Shown: positions 9,034 to 17,768, numbered from the stretch's first letter. The stretch: DNA of 64,000 nucleotides from Streptomyces griseorubiginosus (GCF_001514195.1 NZ_KQ948736.1:314895-378894); one strand, 5' to 3'. The notes: generated by a model not told the origin, from the letters alone. Numbers and translations are program-made.

Positions 9034-9840
9034 CTACTTGCCCGTGAACTTCTCGTACTCCTTGATGACCTCTTCGGTCGGGCCGTCCATGCGCAGCTCA
9101 CCGCGCTCCAGCCACAGCACGCGGTCGCAGGTGTCGCGGATCGACTTGTTGTTGTGACTGACGAGAAACACCGTGCCGGCCTCTTTGCGCAGTTCCCGGA
9201 TGCGTTCCTCGGAGCGCTTCTGGAACTTGCGGTCACCGGTGGCCAGGGCCTCGTCGATCATGAGGACGTCGTGGTCCTTGGCGGCGGCGATGGAGAACCG
9301 CAGCCGGGCCGCCATGCCCGAGGAGTACGTGCGCATCGGAAGGGTGATGAAGTCGCCCTTCTCGTTGATCCCGGAGAAGTCGACGATCTCCTGGTAGCGC
9401 TCCTTGATCTGCTCCCGGGACATCCCCATGGCGAGACCGCCCAGGATGACGTTCCGCTCACCCGTGAGGTCGTTCATCAGCGCCGCGTTGACGCCGAGCA
9501 GCGAGGGCTGGCCGTGGGTGTAGACGCGGCCCTTCTCGGCGGGCAGCAGACCTGCGATGGCCCGCAGCAGGGTCGACTTGCCGGAGCCGTTGGAGCCGAT
9601 CAGACCGATGGCCTCGCCCTTGTACGCGACGAAGGAGACGCCCCGCACGGCGTGCACCTTGCGCACGCCCCGCTCCTCGCCGCGCTTGAGGATGCGGCTC
9701 AGGGCCGCGGTGGCGCTGCCCTTGCCGGTCTTGGCGCCGTTGACGCGGTAGACGATGTGCAGCTCGTCGGCGATCACCGTCGGGACCTGCGTCTCCGCGA
9801 CGGCCATGGGCATCTGCTCGTCCCGGATGTCGTCAGCCAC
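9034..9840 (-). CDS. Teichoic-acid/polysaccharide ABC exporter, ATPase subunit (TagH-like)
   Basis: A 268-residue ATPase. Walker A GSNGSGKST is at residues 82-90, the signature is YSSGMAARL, Walker B is VLMIDEALATGD and the switch histidine is LVSHN. The pattern LLGVNAALMNDLTGERN and the -DEALATGDRKFQKRS- stretch are typical of the TagH/RfbE/Wzt group, which powers export of undecaprenyl-linked glycopolymers. It lacks the long C-terminal domain of B. subtilis TagH. The start is GTG at 9840, with GGAGGAAAGG upstream; it overlaps the permease gene by 8 nt. It is the last gene of the operon and a terminator follows. Confidence 0.9.
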   Translation of the reverse strand: MADDIRDEQMPMAVAETQVPTVIADELHIVYRVNGAKTGKGSATAALSRILKRGEERGVRKVHAVRGVSFVAYKGEAIGLIGSNGSGKSTLLRAIAGLLPAEKGRVYTHGQPSLLGVNAALMNDLTGERNVILGGLAMGMSREQIKERYQEIVDFSGINEKGDFITLPMRTYSSGMAARLRFSIAAAKDHDVLMIDEALATGDRKFQKRSEERIRELRKEAGTVFLVSHNNKSIRDTCDRVLWLERGELRMDGPTEEVIKEYEKFTGK

Positions 9841-10762
9841 GGCCGTACCTTTCCTCCGCCTTCCAGAAGTACACGAAGCCGCCGAGCGCGAACAGCGCGG
9901 CCCAGCCGCCCGCCGCCGCCCAGACGTGGTCGGGCAGGTTCTCGGCGCCGTAGTCGTCGATCAGCGCGAAGCGCATCAGGTCCATGTAGAGGGCCGCGGG
10001 GTTCCACTGGAGCACCGTGGCGACCCACTGGGGCTTGTCGGCCAGCATGATCGGGATGGAGAACATCACGCCGGACGCGTACATCCAGGTGCGCATCACG
10101 AACGGCATCAGCTGGGCCAGGTCGGGCGTCTTGGCACCGGCCCGGGCCATGATCAGCGCAAGCCCGGTGTTGAACAGGAACTGAAGGGCCAGCACCGGCA
10201 CGATCAGCGCCCAGGACAGGTCCGGGTAGTGCCCGAAGCCGACCGCCACCGCGAACAGCACGAGCATCGAGAACAGCAGCTGCTGGAGCTGCTGGAGCGC
10301 GAAGGAGATCGGCAGCGAGGCGCGCGGGAAGTGCAGCGCGCGGACCAGGCCGAGGTTGCCGGAGATGGCGCGCACTCCCGCCATGACCGAGCTCTGCGTG
10401 AAGGTGAACACGAAGACACCCGTGACCAGGAACGGGATGTACACGTCCTTCGACATGCCCCGGCTGGCGTCGAGGATCACGCCGAAGATCACGAAGTACA
10501 CACCGGCGTTCAGCAGCGGGGTCGCCACCTGCCACAGCTGGCCGAGCTTGGCCTGGCTGTACTGGGCGGTCAGCTTCGCCCGCGAGAACGCGAGGATGAA
10601 GTGACGCCGGTCCCAGAGCTGGCGTACGTACTCGACGAGCGAGGGTCGAGCGCCGCTCACCGCCAGGTCGTACTTCGCGGCGAGCTGTGCCGCCGTGAGG
10701 CCCTGGTCGGGCGACACGGGCGCGCTGGTCGCGACCTTGCCGTCGTGCGTTGTCTCACTCAA
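9833..10762 (-). CDS. Teichoic-acid/polysaccharide ABC exporter, permease subunit (TagG-like)
   Basis: An ABC-2 type permease of about 309 residues with six hydrophobic segments. After a cytosolic N-terminus (WDRRHFILAFSRAKLTAQYSQAKLGQLWQV, an amphipathic lead-in typical of TagG/Wzm) come membrane spans up to the C-terminal GFVYFWKAEERYGRG. It forms the channel for the ATPase encoded immediately downstream. I prefer the TTG at 10762; an ATG at 10813 would add 17 residues without a better ribosome site. A 98-nt gap separates it from the glycosyltransferase gene. Confidence 0.88.
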   Translation of the reverse strand: MSETTHDGKVATSAPVSPDQGLTAAQLAAKYDLAVSGARPSLVEYVRQLWDRRHFILAFSRAKLTAQYSQAKLGQLWQVATPLLNAGVYFVIFGVILDASRGMSKDVYIPFLVTGVFVFTFTQSSVMAGVRAISGNLGLVRALHFPRASLPISFALQQLQQLLFSMLVLFAVAVGFGHYPDLSWALIVPVLALQFLFNTGLALIMARAGAKTPDLAQLMPFVMRTWMYASGVMFSIPIMLADKPQWVATVLQWNPAALYMDLMRFALIDDYGAENLPDHVWAAAGGWAALFALGGFVYFWKAEERYGRG

Positions 10763-10860
10763 TGGATGGGTAACTTTCGTCTTCGAGATGCGCGGCCTGG
10801 ACAGGCAGGGCATGAGCGTGGGGCCGCGGTGCGGCCCGGCTGCTCTCGGATACGAGCTTG

Positions 10861-11745
10861 TCAGATGACCGGGGGACGGCCCAGACGGGTGAGCCGCCAC
10901 ACCGTACGCCACTTCATGGGCCGGCGCGGACCGCATGATGTGCTCCAGCCTTCCCGGAAACCGCCGAACCAGGCCTTCAGGGCAGGTCGCGAGGGGCGGC
11001 GCAGCAGGGTCAGCAGCAGCCAGACACCGAGGTAGACGGGGACCAGCGGGGCGGGCAGGTTGCGGCGGGCGAGCCAGACGCGGTTGCGGGCGACCATGCG
11101 GTGGTAGACCGCGTGCCGTGAGGGCGCGGTCGTGGGGTGGTACAGCACCATGTCGGAGCGGTAGTCGATCATCCAGCCCGCGTCGAGGGCCCGCCATGCC
11201 AGGTCGGTCTCCTCATGGGCGTAGAAGAACTCGTCCGGCAGGCCGCCGACCTCGGCGAGGACCTGGGTGCGCACGGCGTTGGCACCGCCGAGGAAGGTGG
11301 TGACCCGGGAGGAGCGCATCGGGTCGGAGGCGCGCAGCCGCGGGACGTGCCGGCGCTGGGTGACCCCGGTGTCGGGGTCGGCGATGCGGAAGCTGACGAT
11401 GCCGAGCTTCGGGTCCGCGGTGAACGCCTCGCGGCAGAGTTCCGCGGTGTCGTGGTTCGGCAGGAGACCGTCGTCGTCGAGGAACATCAGTATGTCGACT
11501 TCTCGACCGCTGGGTCCGAAGGCCTCGATGCCGACGTTGCGGCCGCCGGGGATGCCGAGGTTCTCGGGCAGCTCGATCGTGCGGACGCCCTCGGGGACGT
11601 CCGGGACGGGCGAGCCGTTGCCGACCACGACCACCTCGACCGGGTCGCCGTCCTGCTTTGCGACCGAGTCGAGCAGGGCGCGCAGCTCCTCGGGCCGGTT
11701 GCCCATGGTGATGATCACCGCGCCGACCTTCATGGCGGTGCTCAC
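10861..11745 (-). CDS. GT2-family glycosyltransferase
   Basis: A 294-residue GT-A fold glycosyltransferase. An N-terminal VGAVIITMGNRPEEL nucleotide-binding strand is followed by the metal-binding DDD (FLDDDGL). The acceptor-site EET (FFYAHEETDLAWR) and the C-terminal RMVARNRVWLARRNLP are typical of rhamnosyl/galactofuranosyl-like GT2 enzymes. It probably adds sugar to the glycopolymer made by this operon. The GTG at 11745 overlaps the upstream stop as GTGA; an internal ATG at 11733 is an alternative start. The sugar donor cannot be read from sequence. Confidence 0.9.
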   Translation of the reverse strand: MSTAMKVGAVIITMGNRPEELRALLDSVAKQDGDPVEVVVVGNGSPVPDVPEGVRTIELPENLGIPGGRNVGIEAFGPSGREVDILMFLDDDGLLPNHDTAELCREAFTADPKLGIVSFRIADPDTGVTQRRHVPRLRASDPMRSSRVTTFLGGANAVRTQVLAEVGGLPDEFFYAHEETDLAWRALDAGWMIDYRSDMVLYHPTTAPSRHAVYHRMVARNRVWLARRNLPAPLVPVYLGVWLLLTLLRRPSRPALKAWFGGFREGWSTSCGPRRPMKWRTVWRLTRLGRPPVI

Positions 11746-12521
11746 TTCAGCCTGCTGGAGGCGAGGATCGACACGAGGTGCAGCAGGGTCTGGAGCATCG
11801 CGATGCCGGCCAGCACGGCGACGCCGAGCCGGGAGAAGAACAGGTCGTCGCGCACCTGGTCGGCGATCGCGAGGACCAGGATCAGCAGGGACGCCTCGAT
11901 GCCGAGGATCAGGCGGTGGAACTTCAGCAGGGAGGCGGCCCTGCGGGCCAGCGCCATGCCGGAGGAGCGCATCTCGGAGGCGGCCTCCTGCACGGGCGGC
12001 TTCCCGGTCTGGTGCCGGGCGACGGCCACGAGGTCGGTCTCGGACTTGATGAGGATCGCGCCGAGCGCGGCGAGCGTGCCGAGGAAGGCCCACAGCCAGT
12101 CGATACGGCCGCTGCCGAACAGGTCGGCGGCGCGCAGTCCGAAGCCGACGAGCACGGCCGCGTCGGTCAGGTACGCGCCGACGCGGTCCATGTAGACGCC
12201 GTTGAGCGAGTACTGCTTCTTCCAGCGCGCGATCTCGCCGTCGACGCAGTCCAGCAGCAGGTACATCTGGACGCACACCACGCCGAGCACGGCGCCCGGG
12301 ATCCCCGGCACGAGCAGTGCCGGGGCCGCGAGGACACCGAAGACGGTCATCAGGTACGTGAGCTGGTTGGGCGTGACCCTGGTGTTCACCAGGTAGCGGT
12401 CCACCCGCAGGGACACCTCACGCATGTAGAGGCGTCCCATCCAGTGCTCACCGCTGCGCCGGTCCTTGACCCCAGCGGGGTGGACGACCGGACGGAGTTC
12501 AGCTACCGATGGCCTTGACAT
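11742..12521 (-). CDS. CDP-alcohol phosphatidyltransferase-family membrane protein with altered catalytic motif
   Basis: A 259-residue integral membrane protein of the CDP-alcohol phosphotransferase family. The RVTPNQLT lead-in and the signature helix are present: D91, D94, G95, A98, R99, G108 and D112. The fourth aspartate, normally four residues after D112 and thought to act as the base, is Ala116 here; D120 lies one turn later. The enzyme would transfer an alcohol phosphate from a CDP-alcohol, or be a degenerate partner of the larger family member at 14297-16084. The ATG at 12521 lies inside the upstream gene (23-nt overlap). Confidence 0.85.
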   Translation of the reverse strand: MSRPSVAELRPVVHPAGVKDRRSGEHWMGRLYMREVSLRVDRYLVNTRVTPNQLTYLMTVFGVLAAPALLVPGIPGAVLGVVCVQMYLLLDCVDGEIARWKKQYSLNGVYMDRVGAYLTDAAVLVGFGLRAADLFGSGRIDWLWAFLGTLAALGAILIKSETDLVAVARHQTGKPPVQEAASEMRSSGMALARRAASLLKFHRLILGIEASLLILVLAIADQVRDDLFFSRLGVAVLAGIAMLQTLLHLVSILASSRLK

Positions 12522-13560
12522 AGTCGGTGTAGATGTCCTTGATCTGGTCGGTCTTGAGGTCGAGGTGTTCGAGGATGGTGTAGCGGCCGGGGCGGGTCTG
12601 CGGGGCGAACTCCACGGCGCGCACGAACTCCGCGGACGTGAAGCCGATCTCCTCCGGCAGCACCGGAAGTCCGTGCCGGCGCAGTACTTCGGCCATGTAC
12701 GCCGATTCCTCGTGGGCTCCGCGCAGGTACATCGCGAAGGCCGCGCCCAAACCGCACTGCTCGCCGTGGGCGGCGGCACGCTTGGGGTAGAGCAGGTCGA
12801 ACGCGTGGTTGATCTCGTGGCACGAGCCGGACGCGGGCCGTGAGTCCCCCGAGATCGACATCGCGACACCGGTGAGGACGAGGGCCTCGGCGAGCACCTG
12901 GAGGAAGGAGTTGTCCCCGACTCCGCCCGGGTGCCGGAGCACGGCCTCGCCCGCCTGGCGGGCCATGGCTGCCGCGAGTCCGTCGATCTTCTCGCCCTGG
13001 ACGCGGCTCGCCAGCTCCCAGTCGGCGATCGCGTTGATGTTGGAGATCGCGTCGCCGATGCCCGCGCGCACGAAGCGCACGGGGGCCTCGCGGATGACGT
13101 CGAGATCGATGACGGCCGCTATCGGGTTGGGCACACCGTAGGAGCCGCGGCCCGCGTCGTTGTCCAGGGTCGCGACGGGCGAGCACAGGCCGTCGTGCGC
13201 GAGATTGGTCGGTACGGCGACCAGGGGCAGGCCGACGCGTGCCGCGGCGAACTTGGCGCAGTCGATGATCTTGCCGCCGCCGAGTCCGACGACCGCGTCG
13301 TAGTGGCCGGCCTTCATCTCGCCCGCCAGCCGGATGGCGTCGTCGAGGGTGCCGCCGCCGACCTCGTACCAGGTGGCGCCGGGCAGGGCGGGAGCAAGCC
13401 GGTCCCGCAGCCTGGCGCCGGAGCCGTTGCTGACGGCGACGGCCAGCTTGCCCGAGTGCGAGATGCGCTCGTCGGCGAGCACACCCGCGAGGTCGTCGAG
13501 GGCACCCGGGCGGATGTCCACGACGACGGGTGACGGAATCAGCCTCGTCAGTACTGGCAC
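12499..13560 (-). CDS. AraM-like sn-glycerol-1-phosphate dehydrogenase (iron/zinc alcohol dehydrogenase fold)
   Basis: A 353-residue dehydrogenase-fold protein. NAD-binding GGGKIIDCAKF and PTNLAHDGLCSP match the G1P dehydrogenase/AraM pattern. The metal ligands appear in SCHEINHAFDLL and AAHGEQCGLG. AraM reduces dihydroxyacetone phosphate to sn-glycerol-1-phosphate, the mirror image of usual bacterial glycerol phosphate. 3-dehydroquinate synthase-like relatives are an alternative but lack this motif set. The start is GTG at 13560, with GGGAG 5 nt upstream; it overlaps the nucleotidyltransferase gene by 13 nt. Its place between a cytidylyltransferase-like protein and CDP-alcohol transferases suggests a G1P-derived CDP-alcohol. 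Confidence 0.85.
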   Translation of the reverse strand: MPVLTRLIPSPVVVDIRPGALDDLAGVLADERISHSGKLAVAVSNGSGARLRDRLAPALPGATWYEVGGGTLDDAIRLAGEMKAGHYDAVVGLGGGKIIDCAKFAAARVGLPLVAVPTNLAHDGLCSPVATLDNDAGRGSYGVPNPIAAVIDLDVIREAPVRFVRAGIGDAISNINAIADWELASRVQGEKIDGLAAAMARQAGEAVLRHPGGVGDNSFLQVLAEALVLTGVAMSISGDSRPASGSCHEINHAFDLLYPKRAAAHGEQCGLGAAFAMYLRGAHEESAYMAEVLRRHGLPVLPEEIGFTSAEFVRAVEFAPQTRPGRYTILEHLDLKTDQIKDIYTDYVKAIGS

Positions 13561-14300
13561 GCGATCTCCCGTCCGCGGGCGAGATCGTCGTGGTTGTCGA
13601 TCTCCACCCACTGGACGTCGCCGATCGGCGCCACGTCGATCCGGAAGCCGCGGTTCACGAGCTCCTGGTAGCCGTGCTCGTAGAACTGCTGCGGGTCGGT
13701 CTCCCAGACCGTCTTCAGCGCGTCGGCCAGTTCGGGGGCGGCATCGCCCTCGATGAGCGTGACGCCGATGTACTCGCCGGTGGCCTCGGCCGGGTCCATC
13801 AGCTTGGTGATCCTCGTCATGCCCTTCTCGGGATCGACGACGACCTTCATCTCCTCGTCCGCGAGGGACTTCACGGTGTCCAGGGCCAGGATGATCCGCC
13901 TGCCCTCGCCGCGCGCTGCGAGCAGCGTCTTCTCCACGGAGACCGGGTGCACGGTGTCGCCATTGGCGAGGATCACGCCGTCCTTGAGGGCGTCACGACC
14001 GCACCACAGGGAATAGGCGTTGTTCCACTCCTCGGCCTTGTCGTTGTCGATGAGGGTGAGCTTGAGGCCGTACTTGGCCTCCAGGGCCGCCTTGCGCTCG
14101 TACACGGCCTCCTTGCGGTAGCCGACGATGACCGCGACCTCGGTCAGGCCGATCTCCGCGAAGTTGGCGAGGGTCAGGTCGAGAACCGTGGGTTCGCCCT
14201 CTATGCCCGCAGGGCCCACCGGCACCAGAGCCTTGGGGAGGCTGTCGGTGTAGGGGCGCAGTCGGCGTCCGGCGCCGGCCGCCAGCACGAGGCCGATCAT
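13548..14300 (-). CDS. Sugar-phosphate/alcohol-phosphate nucleotidyltransferase
   Basis: A 250-residue NTP transferase. The N-terminal GLVLAAGAGRRLRPYT...PKALVPVG signature binds the nucleotide, and VILANGDTVH holds the metal-binding aspartate. In this operon the likely product is a CDP-activated alcohol phosphate used by the two CDP-alcohol transferases; a sugar nucleotide is the alternative. Fused inositol-phosphate cytidylyltransferase/phosphotransferase enzymes of hyperthermophiles show the same pairing of functions. The start overlaps the upstream gene's stop (ATGA). Confidence 0.87.
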   Translation of the reverse strand: MIGLVLAAGAGRRLRPYTDSLPKALVPVGPAGIEGEPTVLDLTLANFAEIGLTEVAVIVGYRKEAVYERKAALEAKYGLKLTLIDNDKAEEWNNAYSLWCGRDALKDGVILANGDTVHPVSVEKTLLAARGEGRRIILALDTVKSLADEEMKVVVDPEKGMTRITKLMDPAEATGEYIGVTLIEGDAAPELADALKTVWETDPQQFYEHGYQELVNRGFRIDVAPIGDVQWVEIDNHDDLARGREIACQY

Positions 14301-16084
14301 GCGGGTTCTCCTTCGTCGTGTACGGCGGGTGCCCCTGCGGACACCCAGAAGCGGATGCTCTCCAGGAGCACCACCAGGGCGACGGCCACGGCCAGGACCG
14401 TGAGCGCGACCGTGAACTGCGCGGCGGTGAGGGCCACGGCCAGCACGGTGACGAGGAGCGTCCGCCCTTCCTGCCCCCCGACGGCACGCACCAGCCAGGC
14501 CGGGGGCGCTCCGGCGTTGCCGCGGATGCGGTACACCGTGTCGTAGTGATGGTAGGCGACGGCCGCCACCAGGCCGAAAGCCGCAGGGAGGGCCCCGTTC
14601 ACGTCCGCCTTGGCCGCCAGGATCAGGACGGTGCCGTATTCGGCGGCGCGGAAGAGCGGGGGGACGAGCCAGTCGAGGGCGCCCTTGAGGGGGCGGTGCA
14701 GAGCCTGACCGGCGGCGACGGCGTAGACGAGGGCGCCGACGACGGGTGCCCAGGTCACGCCCGAGAAGAGCGACACGGTCAAGACCACCGTGCCGGACAC
14801 CGCGGCCACGAGGGGTCCGCCCAGCGATGCGCGCCTGCCCCTCGCCAGGAGTCCGGCCAGCGGCCCGTTGTCGGCGAGGTCCGCCAGCGCTCCCGCCGCC
14901 CGGTCCGTGCGCTGTGCCTTCCGCGTCAGCGACCGCAGCACGCGGCCCGCGGTCGTGTAGGTCGCCGCGAACGCGCAGCCGATGAGCAGCACGTAGAAGG
15001 TGATCCGGGGGGTCGTGACCGCCGTGAGGACCGCGATCATCGCCCAGCGCTCGCCGATGGGCAGGACGATCATGCGCCGGACCCACACCGTCCAGCCGAC
15101 GCTGTCGAGCCGGCCCGAAAGGGCGGCCGTGGGGCTGGTGTTGGCGGTGGCGTCGTGGTTCGCCTCGTTGAAGGAGAAGTCGACGACGTGCCGGCAGGTC
15201 TGGAGGATCATCGCGCCCAGCGCCAGGGCCCAGACGTCGTCGCCGCCCCGGGCGGCACCCAGGGCGAGGCCCGCGTAGTAGGCGTACTCCTTGGCGCGGT
15301 CGAAAGTGGCGTCGAGCCAGGCGCCGAGCGTGGAGTACTGGAGGGAGTAGCGGGCGAGCTGGCCGTCGGTGCAGTCCAGGACGAACGAGGCGATCAGCAG
15401 CACACCGGCCGCGATGAACCCGCCGCGCGTACCCGTGGCCGCGCAGGCCGCCGCGATCAGGGCGGTGATCAGGGACGCCGTGGTGACCTGGTTCGGGGTC
15501 AGGCCCCGGCGGGCGCACCAGCGCGCGATGTAGCGGGAGTAGGGGCTGATGAAGTACGTGGTGAAGAAGCCGTCACGGGACTTCACGGCCGACTTCAGGC
15601 GTACGGCCTCGTCGTCGACCTCCGCGACGGCCTGCCGTGCCTCGTTGCGGGCCTGGGGGTCGGCGGGGACGGCGGCGACCAGGCTGCCGAGCTCGGGGCG
15701 GTGCACGTCGGCGCCGTCCTCGGCCAGCGCGGTGACGATGCGGTCGGGGAGGCTGTCCACGGCGACCGCCGTACCGCCGCCGGCGGAGTTCTCGCGGGCC
15801 AGCGCCCGGGTCAGCGTCACGCGGCCGTCGGGCTGCGCCGTGACGGCGCCGGGCACGGCCGCGAGGGAGAAGCGGGGGTCGGTCAGGCCGAGGCGCAGCG
15901 CGTGCACGTGGCCGACGAAGCGGGCGTCGACGAGGGCGATGCGCTGCTCGCACGGCGCTTCGGCGACCAGTCGCTCGGCGTCGGCGGCGTCCGCGGCGAT
16001 CAGCACGTCGAAGCCGAGGGACCGCAGATCACCCTCGATCGACGAACCGGGAACCGGCTGACCGGTGAGGATGGCGGTCGACAA
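14297..16084 (-). CDS. Large multidomain CDP-alcohol phosphotransferase (DUF5941-like)
   Basis: A 595-residue protein. Residues 1-165 are soluble and resemble a degenerate nucleotide-binding domain. A CDP-alcohol phosphotransferase domain follows, with LTPNQVT and the complete signature D237, D240, G241, A244, R245, G254, D258 and D262. A second hydrophobic region fills residues 400-595. It would transfer a phospho-alcohol or phospho-sugar from a CDP donor to a lipid or polymer acceptor in the membrane. The first gene of the operon, it starts at a TTG (16084) with GGGAG upstream; no better start fits. The C-terminal region has no function I recognise. Confidence 0.85.
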   Translation of the reverse strand: MSTAILTGQPVPGSSIEGDLRSLGFDVLIAADAADAERLVAEAPCEQRIALVDARFVGHVHALRLGLTDPRFSLAAVPGAVTAQPDGRVTLTRALARENSAGGGTAVAVDSLPDRIVTALAEDGADVHRPELGSLVAAVPADPQARNEARQAVAEVDDEAVRLKSAVKSRDGFFTTYFISPYSRYIARWCARRGLTPNQVTTASLITALIAAACAATGTRGGFIAAGVLLIASFVLDCTDGQLARYSLQYSTLGAWLDATFDRAKEYAYYAGLALGAARGGDDVWALALGAMILQTCRHVVDFSFNEANHDATANTSPTAALSGRLDSVGWTVWVRRMIVLPIGERWAMIAVLTAVTTPRITFYVLLIGCAFAATYTTAGRVLRSLTRKAQRTDRAAGALADLADNGPLAGLLARGRRASLGGPLVAAVSGTVVLTVSLFSGVTWAPVVGALVYAVAAGQALHRPLKGALDWLVPPLFRAAEYGTVLILAAKADVNGALPAAFGLVAAVAYHHYDTVYRIRGNAGAPPAWLVRAVGGQEGRTLLVTVLAVALTAAQFTVALTVLAVAVALVVLLESIRFWVSAGAPAVHDEGEPA

Positions 16085-16333
16085 CCGAACTCACTCCCTG
16101 GGTGCCGACGCGCGGGCGCCGGTCATGTGCACGATGGGGGCGCCCCTTGGCCGGGCCAGGCGGGCGGCATGTCGGCAGAGGCTATCGGATGCCAAGAAGG
16201 CTGCGTTCACCGCCCGTTAACGGGTCGATCAACAGCGCCTCCCCCGGCCTTTGCCGCGATCATCATCGGTGATCTGGGCCCCCGCCCACAAACCGCACCC
16301 CACAGAGCGGACATCCGGGACATCGCAGGTGAC

Positions 16334-16505
16334 GGAGGCCACGGCCACCGGGGGCACGCGGGTTCACGGGGGTTACGGACATCGGGGGCACGCGGGTCTA
16401 CGGGGGTTACGGACACCGGGGGCACGCGGGTCTACGGAGGCCAAGGACACCGGGGGGCACGCGGGTCCACGGAGGCCACGGACAGCGCGGGCGCGGCGGG
16501 TCCAC
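16334..16505. repeat. Five-copy 34-35 bp tandem repeat upstream of the galE-like gene
   Basis: Five tandem units start at 16334, 16368, 16402, 16436 and 16471. Each has a GGAGG or GGGGG head and shares GGGGGCACGCGGGT (more diverged in the last unit). The array ends 26 nt before the galE-like start codon, in the 447-nt divergent gap to the envelope operon. The rest of that gap (16085-16333) shows no gene. The array could form G-rich structures in either promoter region. Confidence 0.85.
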
Positions 16506-16531
16506 TGGGTGTCGGCATAGGGTGGGCGACC

Positions 16532-17500
16532 ATGACGTGGCTGATCACCGGCGGTGCCGGGTACATAGGGGCGCATGTGGCGCGGGCCATGACGGGGGCC
16601 GGTGAGCGGGTGCTCGTCCTGGACGACCTCTCGGCGGGGGTGCCCGCGCGGCTGCCCGCCGAGGTGCCGCTGGTCCGGGGCTCGTCGCTGGACGGCGGCC
16701 TGCTGAAGCGGGTGCTGGCCGAGCACGCGGTGACGGGTGTGGTGCATCTCGCGGCGCGCAAGCAGGTCGCCGAGTCGGTGGCGCAGCCCACCCGCTACTA
16801 CCAGGAGAACGTCGGAGGCCTCGCGACGCTGCTGGAGGCGGTCGCGGAGGCCGGGATCGAGCGCTTCCTCTTCTCCTCGTCGGCGGCCGTCTACGGCAAC
16901 CCGGCTGTGGGACTGATCACGGAGGAGACGCCCTGCGCCCCGGTGAACCCGTACGGCGAGACGAAGCTCGCCGGGGAGTGGCTGGTGCGGGCGGCGGGGC
17001 GGGCGCACGGGATCTCCACGGTCTGTCTGCGCTACTTCAACGTCGCCGGGGCGGCCGCGCCGGAGCTCGCGGACACCGGGGTGTTCAACATCGTCCCGAT
17101 GGTCTTCGACCGGCTGACCCGCGGTGAGGCCCCGCGCATCTTCGGTGACGACTACCCGACCCCGGACGGCACCTGCATCCGTGACTACATCCATGTGTCC
17201 GACCTCGCCGAGGCCCATCTCGCGGCGGCCCGGCGGTTGTCCGAGGGTGACCTGAGCGGTGATCTGACGGTCAACATCGGTCGCGGCGAGGGCGTTTCCG
17301 TGCGCGAGATGGTCACGGTGATCGGCGAGGTGACCGGGGACCGCCGGCCCGCCCTCGTGGAGCCGAGGCGCCCCGGGGACGCCCCCGTGTCGGTGGCCTC
17401 CGCCGCGCGGGCCGCCGAGGCGCTGGGCTGGAGCGCCCGCCGCGGGGTGCGCGAGATGATCGACTCCGCCTGGCGCGGGTGGCAGTTGCACCATCGGTGA
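16532..17500 (+). CDS. UDP-glucose 4-epimerase-like NAD-dependent epimerase
   Basis: A 322-residue extended SDR. The N-terminal NAD motif is TGGAGYIGAHV, DDLS binds adenosine ribose, and the catalytic SSAAVYG plus the YGETK (YxxxK) pair are in place. RDYIHVSDLA and NIGRGEGVSV are GalE hallmarks. It interconverts UDP-glucose and UDP-galactose or a close substrate. Convergent work with the neighbouring envelope operon is plausible, since that operon needs activated sugars. The ATG at 16532 is the only start that keeps the short N-terminus of the family. The stop codon lies inside the first unit of a downstream tandem repeat. Confidence 0.93.
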   Translation: MTWLITGGAGYIGAHVARAMTGAGERVLVLDDLSAGVPARLPAEVPLVRGSSLDGGLLKRVLAEHAVTGVVHLAARKQVAESVAQPTRYYQENVGGLATLLEAVAEAGIERFLFSSSAAVYGNPAVGLITEETPCAPVNPYGETKLAGEWLVRAAGRAHGISTVCLRYFNVAGAAAPELADTGVFNIVPMVFDRLTRGEAPRIFGDDYPTPDGTCIRDYIHVSDLAEAHLAAARRLSEGDLSGDLTVNIGRGEGVSVREMVTVIGEVTGDRRPALVEPRRPGDAPVSVASAARAAEALGWSARRGVREMIDSAWRGWQLHHR

Positions 17501-17620
17501 GGTCGCACCACCAGTGGCCCGCACCACCAGGGCGCTGCACCACCAGTGAGCCGCACCACCAGTGCGGCTGCACCACCGGTGCGGCTGCACCACCGGTGCG
17601 GCTGCACATCCAGTGAGGCT
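17488..17620. repeat. Eight-copy 16-17 bp array that begins inside the galE-like stop
   Basis: Units begin at 17488, 17505, 17521, 17537, 17553, 17570, 17587 and 17604. Each starts GCACCACCRGTG or similar. Unit one is the gene's own last codons, CAC CAT CGG TGA; later units copy this with the stop base varied. Several units contain the palindrome CACCGGTG. The remaining bases to the next gene (17621-17768) show no coding frame. Confidence 0.85.
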
Positions 17621-17768
17621 CCCCTGACCTGCGGATCGTTTGCCCAGGTCAGGGCACATGACAACGGTGTTCAGTGCCGCGTTGCCCGATACCCCCCGCC
17701 CGTAGTTCACTGTGATCCCGGAGCGGCGTTTCCGGCTGCTCCGGACCGACGCACAGGAGGCGGCTGCC

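Noticed and set aside
14318..17500. A very long open frame on the plus strand across the envelope operon into the galE-like gene
   Set aside because: Only its last third (from 16532) is a real gene; the rest is antisense to overlapping minus-strand genes and has the composition of a GC-rich shadow frame.
16334..17620. CRISPR-like array
   Set aside because: Units are contiguous with no unique spacers of constant length, and no cas genes are present.
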